22,348 nucleotides of DNA, taken from the NCBI GenBank assembly GCA_947245315.1, contig CAMXNV010000010.1, positions 1 to 22,348 of the forward strand, given 5' to 3'. Numbering within the stretch: the stretch's first letter is position 1; every line of letters begins with the position of its first letter. Positions 5,938-13,647 of this stretch are shown here, in pieces. The notes under the pieces are model-generated. The model was given only the letters and a program-made list of their open reading frames with translations, made no database searches and was not told the origin of the DNA. The stretch comes from an uncultured Oscillibacter sp. (GTDB lineage Bacteria; Bacillota; Clostridia; Oscillospirales; Oscillospiraceae). The translations under genes and the position numbers were made by a program.

Positions 5938-6137
5938 GTAGGGGCGATTATGAATCGCCCGTCCTCTTCAAATGCCGGACCTCCCGGGAAACGGGCGATT
6001 GATAATCGCCCCTACGCCTCGGTTCTATGGAAATCCGGAGGTTTCGGGAAACGGGCGGACACATAGGTCCGCCCCTACAGGGTGTCCTACCGATAAAACA
6101 CCCTGTGGGGCCCGGTCCCCAGACCGGGCCATTCCCC
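5938..6137. repeat. Cluster of four palindromes with swapped stems
   Basis: Four hairpins in 200 bp: GTAGGGGCGATT-ATG-AATCGCCCG (5938-5961), GGGCGATT-GAT-AATCGCCCCTAC (5993-6015), GGGCGGAC-ACATAG-GTCCGCCC with CTAC (6053-6078), and the second GGCCCGGTC palindrome (6104-6137). ACAGGGTGT / ACACCCTGT (6077-6106) forms another stem joining the last two. The outer GTAGGGGC frame is constant while the inner stem is ATT or GAC on both arms. The rest of the 5411-6196 gap shows no gene. Confidence 0.7.
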
Positions 6138-6196
6138 GGAACCATGGCGGTCCCGGGGGGGCGGAAGGGCCAGGCTCCCGGAGAAATGGCCCTCTC

Positions 6197-6436
6197 TCAG
6201 ACCTGCCGGTACAAGGCCGCGGCCTCGCTCTGGCGGACGGTCTCCTGCACGGACAGCACCTCCACCGTCACCTCCCTGGCCCCCAATCGAAGGGAGATCT
6301 GGTCCCCTACCTTCACCTCGTAGGAGGCCCGGGCGGGGCGGCCGTTCACGGACACCAGCCCGTTGTCACAAGCCTCGTTGGCCATGGTCCGCCGCTTGAT
6401 GAGGCGGGAGACCTTGAGATATTTGTCCAGGCGCAT
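6197..6436 (-). CDS. rqcP: RqcP (YabO), S4-domain ribosome quality control factor
   Basis: A 79-residue S4-type RNA-binding protein (Hsp15 family). In B. subtilis, RqcP binds stalled 50S subunits with RqcH and promotes the alanine tailing that marks incomplete chains for degradation. Nearly the whole protein is the S4 fold: MRLDKYLKVSRLIKRRTMAN is almost the B. subtilis sequence, followed by GLVSVNGRPARASYEVKVGD. The C-terminal helix is short. The ATG follows AAGGAGG. It lies downstream of HU behind an intervening terminator and upstream of the repeat-filled gap before yabP. In B. subtilis it sits directly between mazG (yabN) and yabP, so synteny supports the name. Confidence 0.95.
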   Translation of the reverse strand: MRLDKYLKVSRLIKRRTMANEACDNGLVSVNGRPARASYEVKVGDQISLRLGAREVTVEVLSVQETVRQSEAAALYRQV

Positions 6437-6464
6437 GGCGCGCCCTCCTTTCGTTGGAAAAGTA

Positions 6465-6491
6465 AACAGCCGGCAGGCCCTGCCGGCTGTT
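6465..6491 (-). terminator. Terminator downstream of HU
   Basis: Perfect 12-bp stem AACAGCCGGCAG / CTGCCGGCTGTT around a three-base loop. On the minus strand it is followed by TACTTTTCC, a moderate U-tract. It sits between the HU stop (6514) and the rqcP ATG (6436), so it should end most HU transcripts and leave limited read-through into rqcP. Confidence 0.75.
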
Positions 6492-6513
6492 CAAAACGGA
6501 GCGTTCCCCCCGG

Positions 6514-6789
6514 TCAGCCGCCCACGATGTCCTTCAGGACCTTGCCGGCCTTGAACACGGGCACCTTGGACGCGGGAATCTCGATGGGCTCCTTGGTCTT
6601 GGGGTTCCGGCCCACCCGGGCGGCCCGGGGCTTCACCTCGAAGGAGCCGAAGCCCACCAGCTGGACCTTCTCCCCCTCTTTCAGGGCGTCCGTAATGGCG
6701 TCAAAGGTTGCCGTGATGACGGTTTCCGCGTCTTTTTTCGAGACCTCCGCCGCCGCGGAAACAACATTGATCAGTTCTGCTTTGTTCAT
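6514..6789 (-). CDS. hup: HU-family DNA-binding protein
   Basis: A 91-residue histone-like protein that bends and compacts DNA as a dimer. The complete fold is visible: N-terminal helices (MNKAELINVVSAAAEVSKKDAE), then VQLVGFGSFEVKPRAARVGRNP with the signature GFGSFEV. The DNA-gripping beta arm carries NPKTKEPIEIPASKVPVFKAGK, including the Pro that intercalates in the minor groove. Length is standard. The ATG is preceded by AGGAGGATACC, a very strong site. It lies 207 bp from mazG with its own terminator, so it probably has its own promoter, although none was clear in this GC-rich leader. HU between mazG and rqcP is not the B. subtilis order. Confidence 0.97.
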   Translation of the reverse strand: MNKAELINVVSAAAEVSKKDAETVITATFDAITDALKEGEKVQLVGFGSFEVKPRAARVGRNPKTKEPIEIPASKVPVFKAGKVLKDIVGG

Positions 6790-6996
6790 GAATGGTATCC
6801 TCCTGAAATCTTTTGTTTGACCCCGCGCCCAGGCAAAGGGCTCCGATCCCCCTCCGCGCCTTGGCGTCTCCGGGCTCCTGGAGAGCGCCGGGGAGGCCGG
6901 GCGCGGAAGGGCGTTCCGCCGCCCTGCCTGGCCGCGAGGCCCGGGCCCGGCGGGTGAACCGCCCTCCGGGCCAATATTTCTTAACGCAGTTGCGTG

Positions 6997-7800
6997 TTAA
7001 GACGTCTCCTGTTCCTTGGCGGCCCGCCACAGGGCCACCAGCTCCCCCTCCGTGTAGGCGGTCAGGGGCTTGTCCGCCAGGGTCTCCACCCGGCGGAACC
7101 GGCTGTCGAACTTGTCGCAGGCCCGGTGCAGCGCGTCCTCCGGGTCCACCCCGGACATCTGGGCCACCTTGGCGGTGATGAAGAGCAGGTCTCCCAGCTC
7201 CTCCCGGACGCCGTGGGGGGCCTCCGCCTCTCCGGCCTCCAGGGCCTCGCGGAGCTCCCGGACCTCCTCCTCCAGCTTCCCCAGGGCGCTGAGGGCGCTG
7301 TCCCAGTCAAAGCCCGCCTTGGCAGTCTTGCTGCCGATCTTCTCGGCCCGCCACAGGGCGGGCAGCGTGTGGGGCACGGCCTCGATGGCGTCGGCGGTGG
7401 TGGCCTGGGACTTTTCCTTTCGCTTCAGGGCCTCCCAGTTCACCAGCACCTCCGCGCTGTTCTCCACCTGGGTGTTCCCAAACACATGGGGGTGCCGGTA
7501 CACCAGCTTCTGGGCCACGCCGTCCACCACGTCCTCCATGGTGAACCGGCCCCGCTCCCCCTCGATCTGAGCGTGGAACGCCACCTGCATCAGCACGTCC
7601 CCCAACTCCTCGCACATGGCGCCGGGGTCATCCCGGTCCAGGGCGTCCAGGGCCTCGTAGGTCTCTTCCAGGAAATTCCTGCGGATGGAGGCGTGGGTCT
7701 GCTCCGCGTCCCAGGGGCAGCCCCCCGGCGCCCGGAGCAGGCGCATAATTTCCAAGAAGTCCTCCCAGTTGTAACGGCGCTTACATTGAAAATCTACCAT
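6997..7800 (-). CDS. mazG: Nucleoside triphosphate pyrophosphohydrolase MazG
   Basis: A 267-residue two-domain MazG (the B. subtilis homologue is the C-terminal part of YabN), which hydrolyses (d)NTPs to monophosphates plus pyrophosphate and cleans damaged nucleotides from the pool. The N-terminal repeat has CPWDAEQTHASIRRNFLEET and the metal-binding EExxE/ExxD helices (EETYEALDAL, CEELGDVLMQVAFHA). The C-terminal repeat has KLEEEVRELREAL and REELGDLLF, followed by ALHRACDKFDSRFRRVE. The methylase-like domain fused in B. subtilis YabN is absent. The ATG at 7800 follows GGCGGAG. The frame is open further upstream to 7914, but that part overlaps the end of the flippase gene and is not family sequence. 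It lies 76 bp after the flippase stop. Confidence 0.94.
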   Translation of the reverse strand: MVDFQCKRRYNWEDFLEIMRLLRAPGGCPWDAEQTHASIRRNFLEETYEALDALDRDDPGAMCEELGDVLMQVAFHAQIEGERGRFTMEDVVDGVAQKLVYRHPHVFGNTQVENSAEVLVNWEALKRKEKSQATTADAIEAVPHTLPALWRAEKIGSKTAKAGFDWDSALSALGKLEEEVRELREALEAGEAEAPHGVREELGDLLFITAKVAQMSGVDPEDALHRACDKFDSRFRRVETLADKPLTAYTEGELVALWRAAKEQETS

Positions 7801-7876
7801 AGATTCTCCGCCTTTGCAAGAAATTTTGATAAAAAAGTTGAGTACAAGCCGAATTTTTACTGCTTTTCCCTCATTT

Positions 7877-9523
7877 TTAGCGCAAATGCAACAGTTTGGC
7901 CAACCGTTCCCCATGGGGCACGGTTTTCAGGTCCTCCGCCCGCAGGATCCGCAGGGCCACCACCAAAATGGCGTAAACGATTACTCCCGCCAGGATGCCG
8001 AAGAGGGTGGCGAGGGCGTTGGACAGGTAGGCGGCCCGGGCGGCGGCCCCCTCGCCGGAGAGCATCCCCAGAAAGACGCCGGGCAGGGCCCGGTTCAGGA
8101 AGCCGTGGACCGCCCAGGCCCCCCCTCCCATGAGCAGGGAGGCGATCACCGGCTTGACGAAAATCTCCAGGTAACGGGGCTTCTCCGGGGAGTATTTCCA
8201 GACGAAGAACAGGTTCAGCCCCACGATGGTCACGTAGCAGAGGAGGGTGGAAATGGGAGCGCCGTGGATGTTGATCTCCGGGTTCCCCACCAGCAGGTAG
8301 TTCATCATCACCTTCACCACGCCCCCGGCGATGACCGTGTAGATGGGAATCCGCTCCTTGCCGTAGGTCTGGAGGATCACGTTGGTCAGGTTCATCAGGC
8401 AGATGAAGACACAGGCGACGCCCAGCCAGCGCATGTGCGGCCCGGCGGCCAGGGCGTCCGCCTGGCGCCTGGGGTAGAGCATCAGCAGCGCCGGGCCTCC
8501 CAGCATGCTGAGCCCCACTCCCGCGGGGATGGCCAGCACCGCCACGATCCGAAAGGCCGAGGAGACGATGCGCCCCGCCTCCTTGTGGTCCCGGCGGGTC
8601 AGGGCCGCCGCGGCGAAGGGGATCAGGCTCATGGTGACGGGGAAGACGAAGGAGGGCGGCAGGTTGATGAGGTTCATGCCGAAGGTGTACTGCCCGAACA
8701 GCTTCGCCGCCGAGTCCGCCAGGGCAGGGATGTCGTGCAGGCGGCCCAGGACGATCTTGTTGTCCACCAGGGTGATGATGCTCATGGCGGAGTTGCTCAG
8801 GGTGATGGGAATCCCGATGGCCAGAATCTGCCCCATGATCCGCCCCCGGCTGTCCGGGGTGTCCAGGGAGCTCTTCCGCTCCCGGTGGCGCAGCAGGTAG
8901 AGGATCAGGTACAGCAGGGACAAGAAGGTCCCGGCGGTGACGCCCAGAATCGCCCCGGCGGCGGCGATGTCCAGCCCCAGCCCCAGCCGGAGGAAGTACC
9001 AGGCCAGAGCCAGGCCCAGCACCAGCTTGCACAGGGCCTCCAGAATCTGGGAGACCGCCGTGGGGGTCATGTTCCCCTGGCCCTGGGTGTAGCCCCGCAT
9101 ACAGGCCAGGAGGCACACGCAGAACACGGCGGGAGACAGGGCCCGGATGGGCCAGTAGCCCAGGGGCTCGTTCATGAAGGCCGCCAGCCGCCCCGCGCCA
9201 AAGTACATCAGCAGCGTCCCCGCCAGGCCCAGGCCGAAGAAGAGCCAGATGGCCGTGCTGAAAATCCGCCGCTTCTGATTCTCCCGGCCCTGGGTGTGGG
9301 CCTGGCTGGTGAGCTTGGAGATGGCCAGGGGCAGCCCGGCGGTGGAGATGGTCAGCAGCACGTTGTAGATGTTGTAGGCCACGGTGAAATAGGTCTGTCC
9401 CTCCACGCCCACGATGTTCCCGAAGGGAATCTTGTACACCGCGCCCAGAATTTTGACCACGGCCACCGCCGACGCCAGAATGGCCGCGCCGCCCAGGAAG
9501 GACTGTTTTTTCTTAGTCGACAT
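7877..9523 (-). CDS. yabM: SpoVB/YabM-type lipid flippase (MOP superfamily)
   Basis: A 548-residue polytopic membrane protein of the Wzx/MurJ-like polysaccharide export branch. Members flip lipid-linked sugars, and SpoVB itself acts in spore cortex precursor export. It begins KKKQSFLGGAAILASAVAVV, followed by KILGAVYKIPFGNIVG, the usual first-helix signature. About 12-14 hydrophobic segments spread to the end, with charged loops such as HRERKSSLDTPDSRGRI. The genomic slot before mazG is that of yabM in B. subtilis, hence the symbol. A true SpoVB function cannot be read from sequence alone. I chose the ATG at 9523, with GAGG ten bases upstream. An ATG at 9532 is too close to that site. Upstream frame extension into the hairpin region is not supported. 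Confidence 0.9.
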   Translation of the reverse strand: MSTKKKQSFLGGAAILASAVAVVKILGAVYKIPFGNIVGVEGQTYFTVAYNIYNVLLTISTAGLPLAISKLTSQAHTQGRENQKRRIFSTAIWLFFGLGLAGTLLMYFGAGRLAAFMNEPLGYWPIRALSPAVFCVCLLACMRGYTQGQGNMTPTAVSQILEALCKLVLGLALAWYFLRLGLGLDIAAAGAILGVTAGTFLSLLYLILYLLRHRERKSSLDTPDSRGRIMGQILAIGIPITLSNSAMSIITLVDNKIVLGRLHDIPALADSAAKLFGQYTFGMNLINLPPSFVFPVTMSLIPFAAAALTRRDHKEAGRIVSSAFRIVAVLAIPAGVGLSMLGGPALLMLYPRRQADALAAGPHMRWLGVACVFICLMNLTNVILQTYGKERIPIYTVIAGGVVKVMMNYLLVGNPEINIHGAPISTLLCYVTIVGLNLFFVWKYSPEKPRYLEIFVKPVIASLLMGGGAWAVHGFLNRALPGVFLGMLSGEGAAARAAYLSNALATLFGILAGVIVYAILVVALRILRAEDLKTVPHGERLAKLLHLR

Positions 9524-9578
9524 GAGAAGCATACCTCGAATACTCAAAAAAATGCGCGGACACCCTCTGTCCGTGAGG

Positions 9579-9619
9579 GGCGGGCCCCCATGGTCCACTC
9601 TATGGGACCGGGGCCCGCC
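9579..9619. other. Cruciform-forming inverted repeat between punA and the flippase gene
   Basis: Perfect 10-bp arms GGCGGGCCCC (9579-9588) and GGGGCCCGCC (9610-9619), continued inward by GGTCC / GGACC around ACTCTATG. No U-tract follows on either strand. It could still slow polymerase past punA or be another intergenic repeat. The rest of the 164-bp gap holds a smaller GGACA / TGTCC hairpin at 9558-9572. Confidence 0.5.
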
Positions 9620-9687
9620 TTAGACCTGGTTCCCTCCGGCGGCGCTCCCGGCCCCGTTTCCCAAGGGAACACCCCCGAAAAAAGCGC

Positions 9688-10515
9688 CTACAGCCGCTCC
9701 AGGCAGCCCTTCACCAGGGCGGTGAACTTGGGCCCCGCGGCCTCGCCCGCCGCGATGACCTCGTCGCCGGAAAGGGGCTGCTCCAGCACGCCCGCCGCCA
9801 TGTTGGTACACAGGGTAAAGCCCAGCACATCCATGCCGCAGTGGGCGGCGGTGATGGCCTCGGGCACCGTGGACATGCCCACGGCGTCCGCCCCCAGGAG
9901 CCGGGCGGCCCGGACCTCGGCGGGGGTCTCATACTGCGGCCCGGGGAAGAACATGTACACGCCCTCTTTCAAGTCCAAGCCCTGGGCCCCGGCGGCCTCC
10001 CGGGCCGCCTGCTGAAGGGCCGGGGTGTACACATGGCTCACATCCGGAAAACGTGGCCCAAACTCCTCCACGTTGGGCCCGCAGAGGGGGCTGACGCCGA
10101 AGAGCTTGATGTGGTCAGTAATCAGCATGATGTCCCCGGCCCGCCAGGCGGTGTTCACCGCCCCGGCGGCGTTGGTCACCACCAGGGTCCCCGCCCCCAG
10201 GAGGCGCAGCACTCGAACAGGATAGCCCGCGTCGGCGAAGGACCAGCCCTCGTAGGTGTGGAGCCGCCCCTGCATCACCGCCACATCCTGGCCCGCCAGC
10301 CTCCCGAAGAGGAACTGGCCCTTGTGGCCGGGGGCGGTGGAGTGCTTCATGTGGGGCACCTGGTCATAGGGCACGGCCACAGGGTTCTCCACCTCATCCG
10401 CCAGGGCCCCCAGGCCGGAGCCCAGGATCAGCAGCACCTTGGGCCGGAAGCCGTTCAGCCGCTCCTCCAGGGCCTTGGCGCTCTCCTGATACTGCCTATA
10501 CGTGTAAAACTCCAT
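9688..10515 (-). CDS. punA: Purine nucleoside phosphorylase (trimeric type)
   Basis: A 275-residue cytosolic enzyme that splits purine (deoxy)nucleosides with phosphate to the base and (deoxy)ribose-1-phosphate, for purine salvage. Motifs of the low-mass trimeric PNP family are intact: GSGLG at 32-36, the phosphate-binding H64 (APGHKG) and R84 (MQGRLHTYEG), TNAAGAVN at 114-121, FFPGPQYETPAEVR at 189-202 with E196, VGMSTVPEA at 212-220, and base-binding N238 in CTNMAAG, which favours guanine/hypoxanthine nucleosides. The ATG at 10515 follows AAGGAGGAG. The frame is open to 10860, but that part is the neighbouring zinc-ribbon gene read out of frame. It is co-directional with that gene, 19 bp downstream. 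Confidence 0.95.
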   Translation of the reverse strand: MEFYTYRQYQESAKALEERLNGFRPKVLLILGSGLGALADEVENPVAVPYDQVPHMKHSTAPGHKGQFLFGRLAGQDVAVMQGRLHTYEGWSFADAGYPVRVLRLLGAGTLVVTNAAGAVNTAWRAGDIMLITDHIKLFGVSPLCGPNVEEFGPRFPDVSHVYTPALQQAAREAAGAQGLDLKEGVYMFFPGPQYETPAEVRAARLLGADAVGMSTVPEAITAAHCGMDVLGFTLCTNMAAGVLEQPLSGDEVIAAGEAAGPKFTALVKGCLERL

Positions 10516-10534
10516 CTCGCTCCTCCTTCTCCGC

Positions 10535-10930
10535 TCAGTCCAGCTTCTCGCCGCAGGCCCTGCAAAAGCGGTCCTGCTCCTGGGCCTCCGCGCCGCAGAC
10601 GGGGCAGACCCGCTTCGTCCGGCCCAGCTGCTCGTTGAGCACATCCAGCTCCAGCTTGAGGGCGTCAATGGTCCGCATCTTCTCCTCCATAGCGTCGGAG
10701 ACCTGAGAGTTGCCGGTGTAGGCGGCATAGGCCAGCTCGCCCACTTCCAGCAGCTCTCCGTCCAGCTCTCCCTCCACCTGGGCGGCGTGGACGCGCAGCC
10801 GCAGGGCATCCCCCAGCTTCTCCGCGCCCTCACAGGCCAGTCCCAGGGCTCCCAGGGCAAAGGCGCCCGCCGTGTAAGCCCCGTCCTTCAAGGCGTCCAG
10901 CAGCTCGTACAATTGACTCTGTTTGCTCAT
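10535..10930 (-). CDS. Small zinc-ribbon protein, function unknown
   Basis: A 131-residue protein I cannot assign to a pathway. Residues about 17-38 are Ala/Gly-rich and weakly hydrophobic (GAYTAGAFALGALGLACEGA), followed by helical, acidic sequence (about 40-102) likely to form a coiled coil. The C-terminus (about 108-131) is a clean zinc ribbon with two CxxC pairs, CPVCG and CRACG, spaced by 13 residues. Such ribbons are widespread in small Firmicutes proteins. The ATG at 10930 follows AAAGGAG. It is the first gene of a two-gene unit with punA, but nothing in it suggests a nucleoside role. A 280-bp gap upstream separates it from the uridine-kinase-like gene. Confidence 0.8.
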   Translation of the reverse strand: MSKQSQLYELLDALKDGAYTAGAFALGALGLACEGAEKLGDALRLRVHAAQVEGELDGELLEVGELAYAAYTGNSQVSDAMEEKMRTIDALKLELDVLNEQLGRTKRVCPVCGAEAQEQDRFCRACGEKLD

Positions 10931-11177
10931 AATTTTCTCCTTTTCCGCGCAAATTCAAGCACTTTTTCAACAGACTACTCAAAATTTCAAGCTCCCGCGG
11001 CTCCAGGCCGCGCAGCGCTCTATCCGCAATCTCACATCGCCGCCCCGGTCCCGTCCGTCAGCAGGGCCCGGCAAGCGAAAACTTCTTTGCCATCTTTTCC
11101 AATAGAACTGCATAAAACCCGCCAAACTCGCAACTCTACGTCGCCGTCGCTCCAGCCCGGATCACCACCAGAGCCGG

Positions 11178-11224
11178 CAGCGAGCTAAAGTTCTTTTGCC
11201 TACTTTTCTTTCAAGAAAAGTAGG
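11178..11224 (-). repeat. Hairpin-plus-tail repeat, copy 2, supplies a stop codon
   Basis: On the minus strand: CTACTTTTCTT, GA, AAGAAAAGTAG, then GCAAAAGAACTTTAGCTCGC. It matches copy 3 (20937-20984) at about 44 of 47 positions. The left arm contains the TGA that ends the uridine-kinase-like gene (11211-11213) and its last three codons. The remaining bases to 10931 hold a small GCGGC hairpin (10996-11012) and no gene. Confidence 0.75.
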
Positions 11225-12140
11225 GGCTGCCGCCGATGAATTCGCGGGAGAGGGATTTGGGGGAGATGTAGGACTCGTCCAGGGGCTCGATTTTTTCCAG
11301 GCCCCGGAGGATGTCTTCGACAACTTTGTACCGGCCCTGGGGCACTCCCTCCAGGAGCGGCACCACAAAGGGCTTGAGGACGCTGGCGCTGAGGGCCAGG
11401 GAGGAGTCGAACATCAGGTCCGCGTTCTCCTTGTAGGGGGAGATGTAAAGCCGCTCCCCCCGGCGCACATTCTCCCACAGTTTCAGCGTAAAGGCCGGAT
11501 CACTGCCCCGGAACTTGGAGTCCCGCACCATGCGGCGGCAGAGCCGAATCCAGGACTTGTCAAAGACCAGGCTCCCATCCTCGTCCCGGATGTCGCTCCG
11601 GGCGGCGATGTAGAGCTTGAAGGCCCTGGGGTTCTTCCCCACGATGATGTCGTTCAGGGCGTGAATCCCCTCGAAGATCACCATCTCGTCCGCCCCCAGC
11701 CGCATGGGCCGGGACAGAATGTCCGAACGCATCTGCCGGGCGAACTCGTACTTGGGCACGTAAATCCGCTCCCCCCGGTCCAGCTGGGCGAAGTGGCGGC
11801 TCAGCAAATCCACATCCAGACAGAAGGGCGACTCGTAGTCCACCATCCCCTCCCGGGTCCGGGGCGCCGTGTCCGGATCAAAGGTCTTGAAGTAATCGTC
11901 CATGGAGACCGTATGGGTGGCGATGCCCATCTCCCGCAGCTTTTCCTCGATTTTCAGGGCCGTGGTGGTCTTCCCGGAGCCGGAGGGCCCGGAGAGCAGA
12001 ATGATATGGGACTCCTCCCGGTGGTCCGCGATCTTCCGGGCGGCGTTCTCCACCTTCTTGGCAAAGAGCCGGTCGCACTCCCGGGCAAAGGCGGCGGGGT
12101 CACTCCGAATGGCCTCGTTGATCTGCTTCAAGCTGTACAT
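11211..12140 (-). CDS. Uridine kinase-like nucleoside kinase
   Basis: A 309-residue P-loop kinase of the uridine kinase/phosphoribulokinase superfamily, expected to phosphorylate a nucleoside with ATP. The Walker A loop GPSGSGKTT is at 51-59. VSMDDYF at 78-84 is the uridine-kinase substrate loop. VDYESPFCLD follows near 100-109, and VIFEGIHALND near 154-164 is the second conserved strand. In this form the kinase core is extended to about 300 residues, as in a Clostridia subgroup often annotated simply as nucleoside kinase, so the substrate is inferred. The ATG at 12140 follows AAAGGAG. The last residues PYFS and the stop lie in a repeat hairpin, so the natural C-terminus may have been altered. 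It is 25 bp after hemZ and likely co-transcribed. Confidence 0.88.
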   Translation of the reverse strand: MYSLKQINEAIRSDPAAFARECDRLFAKKVENAARKIADHREESHIILLSGPSGSGKTTTALKIEEKLREMGIATHTVSMDDYFKTFDPDTAPRTREGMVDYESPFCLDVDLLSRHFAQLDRGERIYVPKYEFARQMRSDILSRPMRLGADEMVIFEGIHALNDIIVGKNPRAFKLYIAARSDIRDEDGSLVFDKSWIRLCRRMVRDSKFRGSDPAFTLKLWENVRRGERLYISPYKENADLMFDSSLALSASVLKPFVVPLLEGVPQGRYKVVEDILRGLEKIEPLDESYISPKSLSREFIGGSPYFS

Positions 12141-12165
12141 AAGCGCGGCTCCTTTCAGTTGCTTC

Positions 12166-13647
12166 TTACCGGCCCATCTCCTCATAAAAGGCGGCAAAGT
12201 CCCTCTGATTCTCCAGGGCCTTGCCGGGGCGCTCCGCGTACTCCTTCGGGTACTTCGGGTTGAACCTCCGCCGAATCAGCCGCCGGGTTGGGTCCACCAT
12301 CTTGGTGGAGCCCCCCGCGCCCAGAGAGAGGATGGAGCAGAGCTCCGACATGATATAGATGTTGTAGAGACAGGCCCCGCCAGGCCGGGTCCAGCCGGTG
12401 TTCTCGAAGCTGCCCGACATGTACTTCTGCCGGTAGAGATAGTAGGGCCCATAGCCCGCCCGCCGCAGGGCGGGCCCGGCGCAGTCCAGCATCTCCGCCA
12501 CCGCCTCCGGGCCCGGGATGGCCAGGCCCTCCAGCAGGATGCGGCTGCCCTTTTTCAGGGCCAGGGTGTGGACCGTGATGTTGTCCGTCCCAAAGGCCAG
12601 ACAGCGGTCCAGGGAGCGGCGGAAGCCCTCCGGCGTGTCCTCGGGCAGACCCGCAATCAGGTCCATGTTCACGTGCCGGAAGCCCGCCGCCGCCACCAGC
12701 TCCATGGCCCGGTCAATGTCCCCGGGGCTGTGCCGCCGCCCAATGGCCTCCAGCACATGGGCCTCCATGGTCTGGGGATTCACAGACACCCGGTGGACGC
12801 CGTGGGCCTTCAAAACCGCCAGCTTCTCCGCCGTGATGGTGTCCGGCCTCCCCGCCTCCACGGTGATCTCCTCGCAAGAATCCAGCGCGGAGCCGAAGGC
12901 GGCCTCAAAGGCTGTCAGCACCCGGTCCAGCTGAGGGGCGGTCAGGGTCGTCGGCGTGCCGCCGCCCATGTACAGACAGCGGACGTTCAGGCCCGTCTCC
13001 CGGACCATGCGGCCCCCGGCCTCGATCTCCGCCGCCAGGGCGTCCAGATAGGGCTCCACCAGGGCAAAGCTCTTCTCCACCGACTGGCTGACAAAGGAGC
13101 AGTAGGCGCAGCGGGTGGGACAGAAGGGAATGCCGATGTAGACGGCGATGTCCCGGGACCCCAGGCCCTTGGCCGCCTCATAGGCCGCCGCGCCGGTCTC
13201 CAGGGCCAGGGAGGCCCGCTCCGGCGTCACGAAGTACTCCCCCTCCAGCATGGCCCGGGCACTGTCAAGGGTTTTCCCTTCACTGAGGGCCTGGGTCACC
13301 AGCTTGTCGGGCCGCACGCCGGTGAGCATCCCCCAGGGGGGCGTGTTCCCGGTCAGGGCCCGGTAGGCCTGGAAGAAGCAGGACCCAACGGCGTGCCGTC
13401 TCTGGCCCTCCCGTTCGTAGTCCGTGCCGGACAGGGCGGCGGCGTGAAAGGCCGCCGCCGCCTCCCCGTGATGCCGGAGGTCCACCGTGACCAGCAGCCG
13501 CCCCTCCTCCTCCCGGCAGGAGATCACGGCCCAGCTCTCATCGCCGGGGGCGATGGGCTCATAAACCGGCAGCTCCCCGGGGAACAGGTTCAGCAGGCTC
13601 TGCTCTACGGTATAGCGCTCGTCGTGGCCGTGAAACTCCAGCTTCAT
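12166..13647 (-). CDS. hemZ: Radical SAM coproporphyrinogen dehydrogenase HemZ
   Basis: A 493-residue radical SAM enzyme of the oxygen-independent coproporphyrinogen III oxidase group, converting coproporphyrinogen III to protoporphyrinogen IX without oxygen. The [4Fe-4S] motif is CPTRCAYC (C176, C180, C183), preceded by YIGIPF. The GGGTP SAM-binding motif follows near 229, then VSVNPQTM near 291-298 and HVNMDLIAGLPED near 324-336. The N-terminal 165 residues form the extra domain that separates HemZ from HemN and HemW. The ATG overlaps the stop of the upstream hydrolase by four bases (ATGA), a translational-coupling arrangement. No other heme genes are nearby, so whether it makes heme, or serves another tetrapyrrole step, is open. 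The family is confident. Confidence 0.92.
   Translation of the reverse strand: MKLEFHGHDERYTVEQSLLNLFPGELPVYEPIAPGDESWAVISCREEEGRLLVTVDLRHHGEAAAAFHAAALSGTDYEREGQRRHAVGSCFFQAYRALTGNTPPWGMLTGVRPDKLVTQALSEGKTLDSARAMLEGEYFVTPERASLALETGAAAYEAAKGLGSRDIAVYIGIPFCPTRCAYCSFVSQSVEKSFALVEPYLDALAAEIEAGGRMVRETGLNVRCLYMGGGTPTTLTAPQLDRVLTAFEAAFGSALDSCEEITVEAGRPDTITAEKLAVLKAHGVHRVSVNPQTMEAHVLEAIGRRHSPGDIDRAMELVAAAGFRHVNMDLIAGLPEDTPEGFRRSLDRCLAFGTDNITVHTLALKKGSRILLEGLAIPGPEAVAEMLDCAGPALRRAGYGPYYLYRQKYMSGSFENTGWTRPGGACLYNIYIMSELCSILSLGAGGSTKMVDPTRRLIRRRFNPKYPKEYAERPGKALENQRDFAAFYEEMGR

Noticed and set aside
7814..10015. 733-codon + strand frame over the flippase and punA
   Set aside because: Antisense of two well-recognised genes, with composition typical of a shadow frame and no ribosome site.
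10516..10860. N-terminal extension of punA
   Set aside because: The extra residues come from the zinc-ribbon gene in another frame. The ATG at 10515 has a strong ribosome site and matches the family start.
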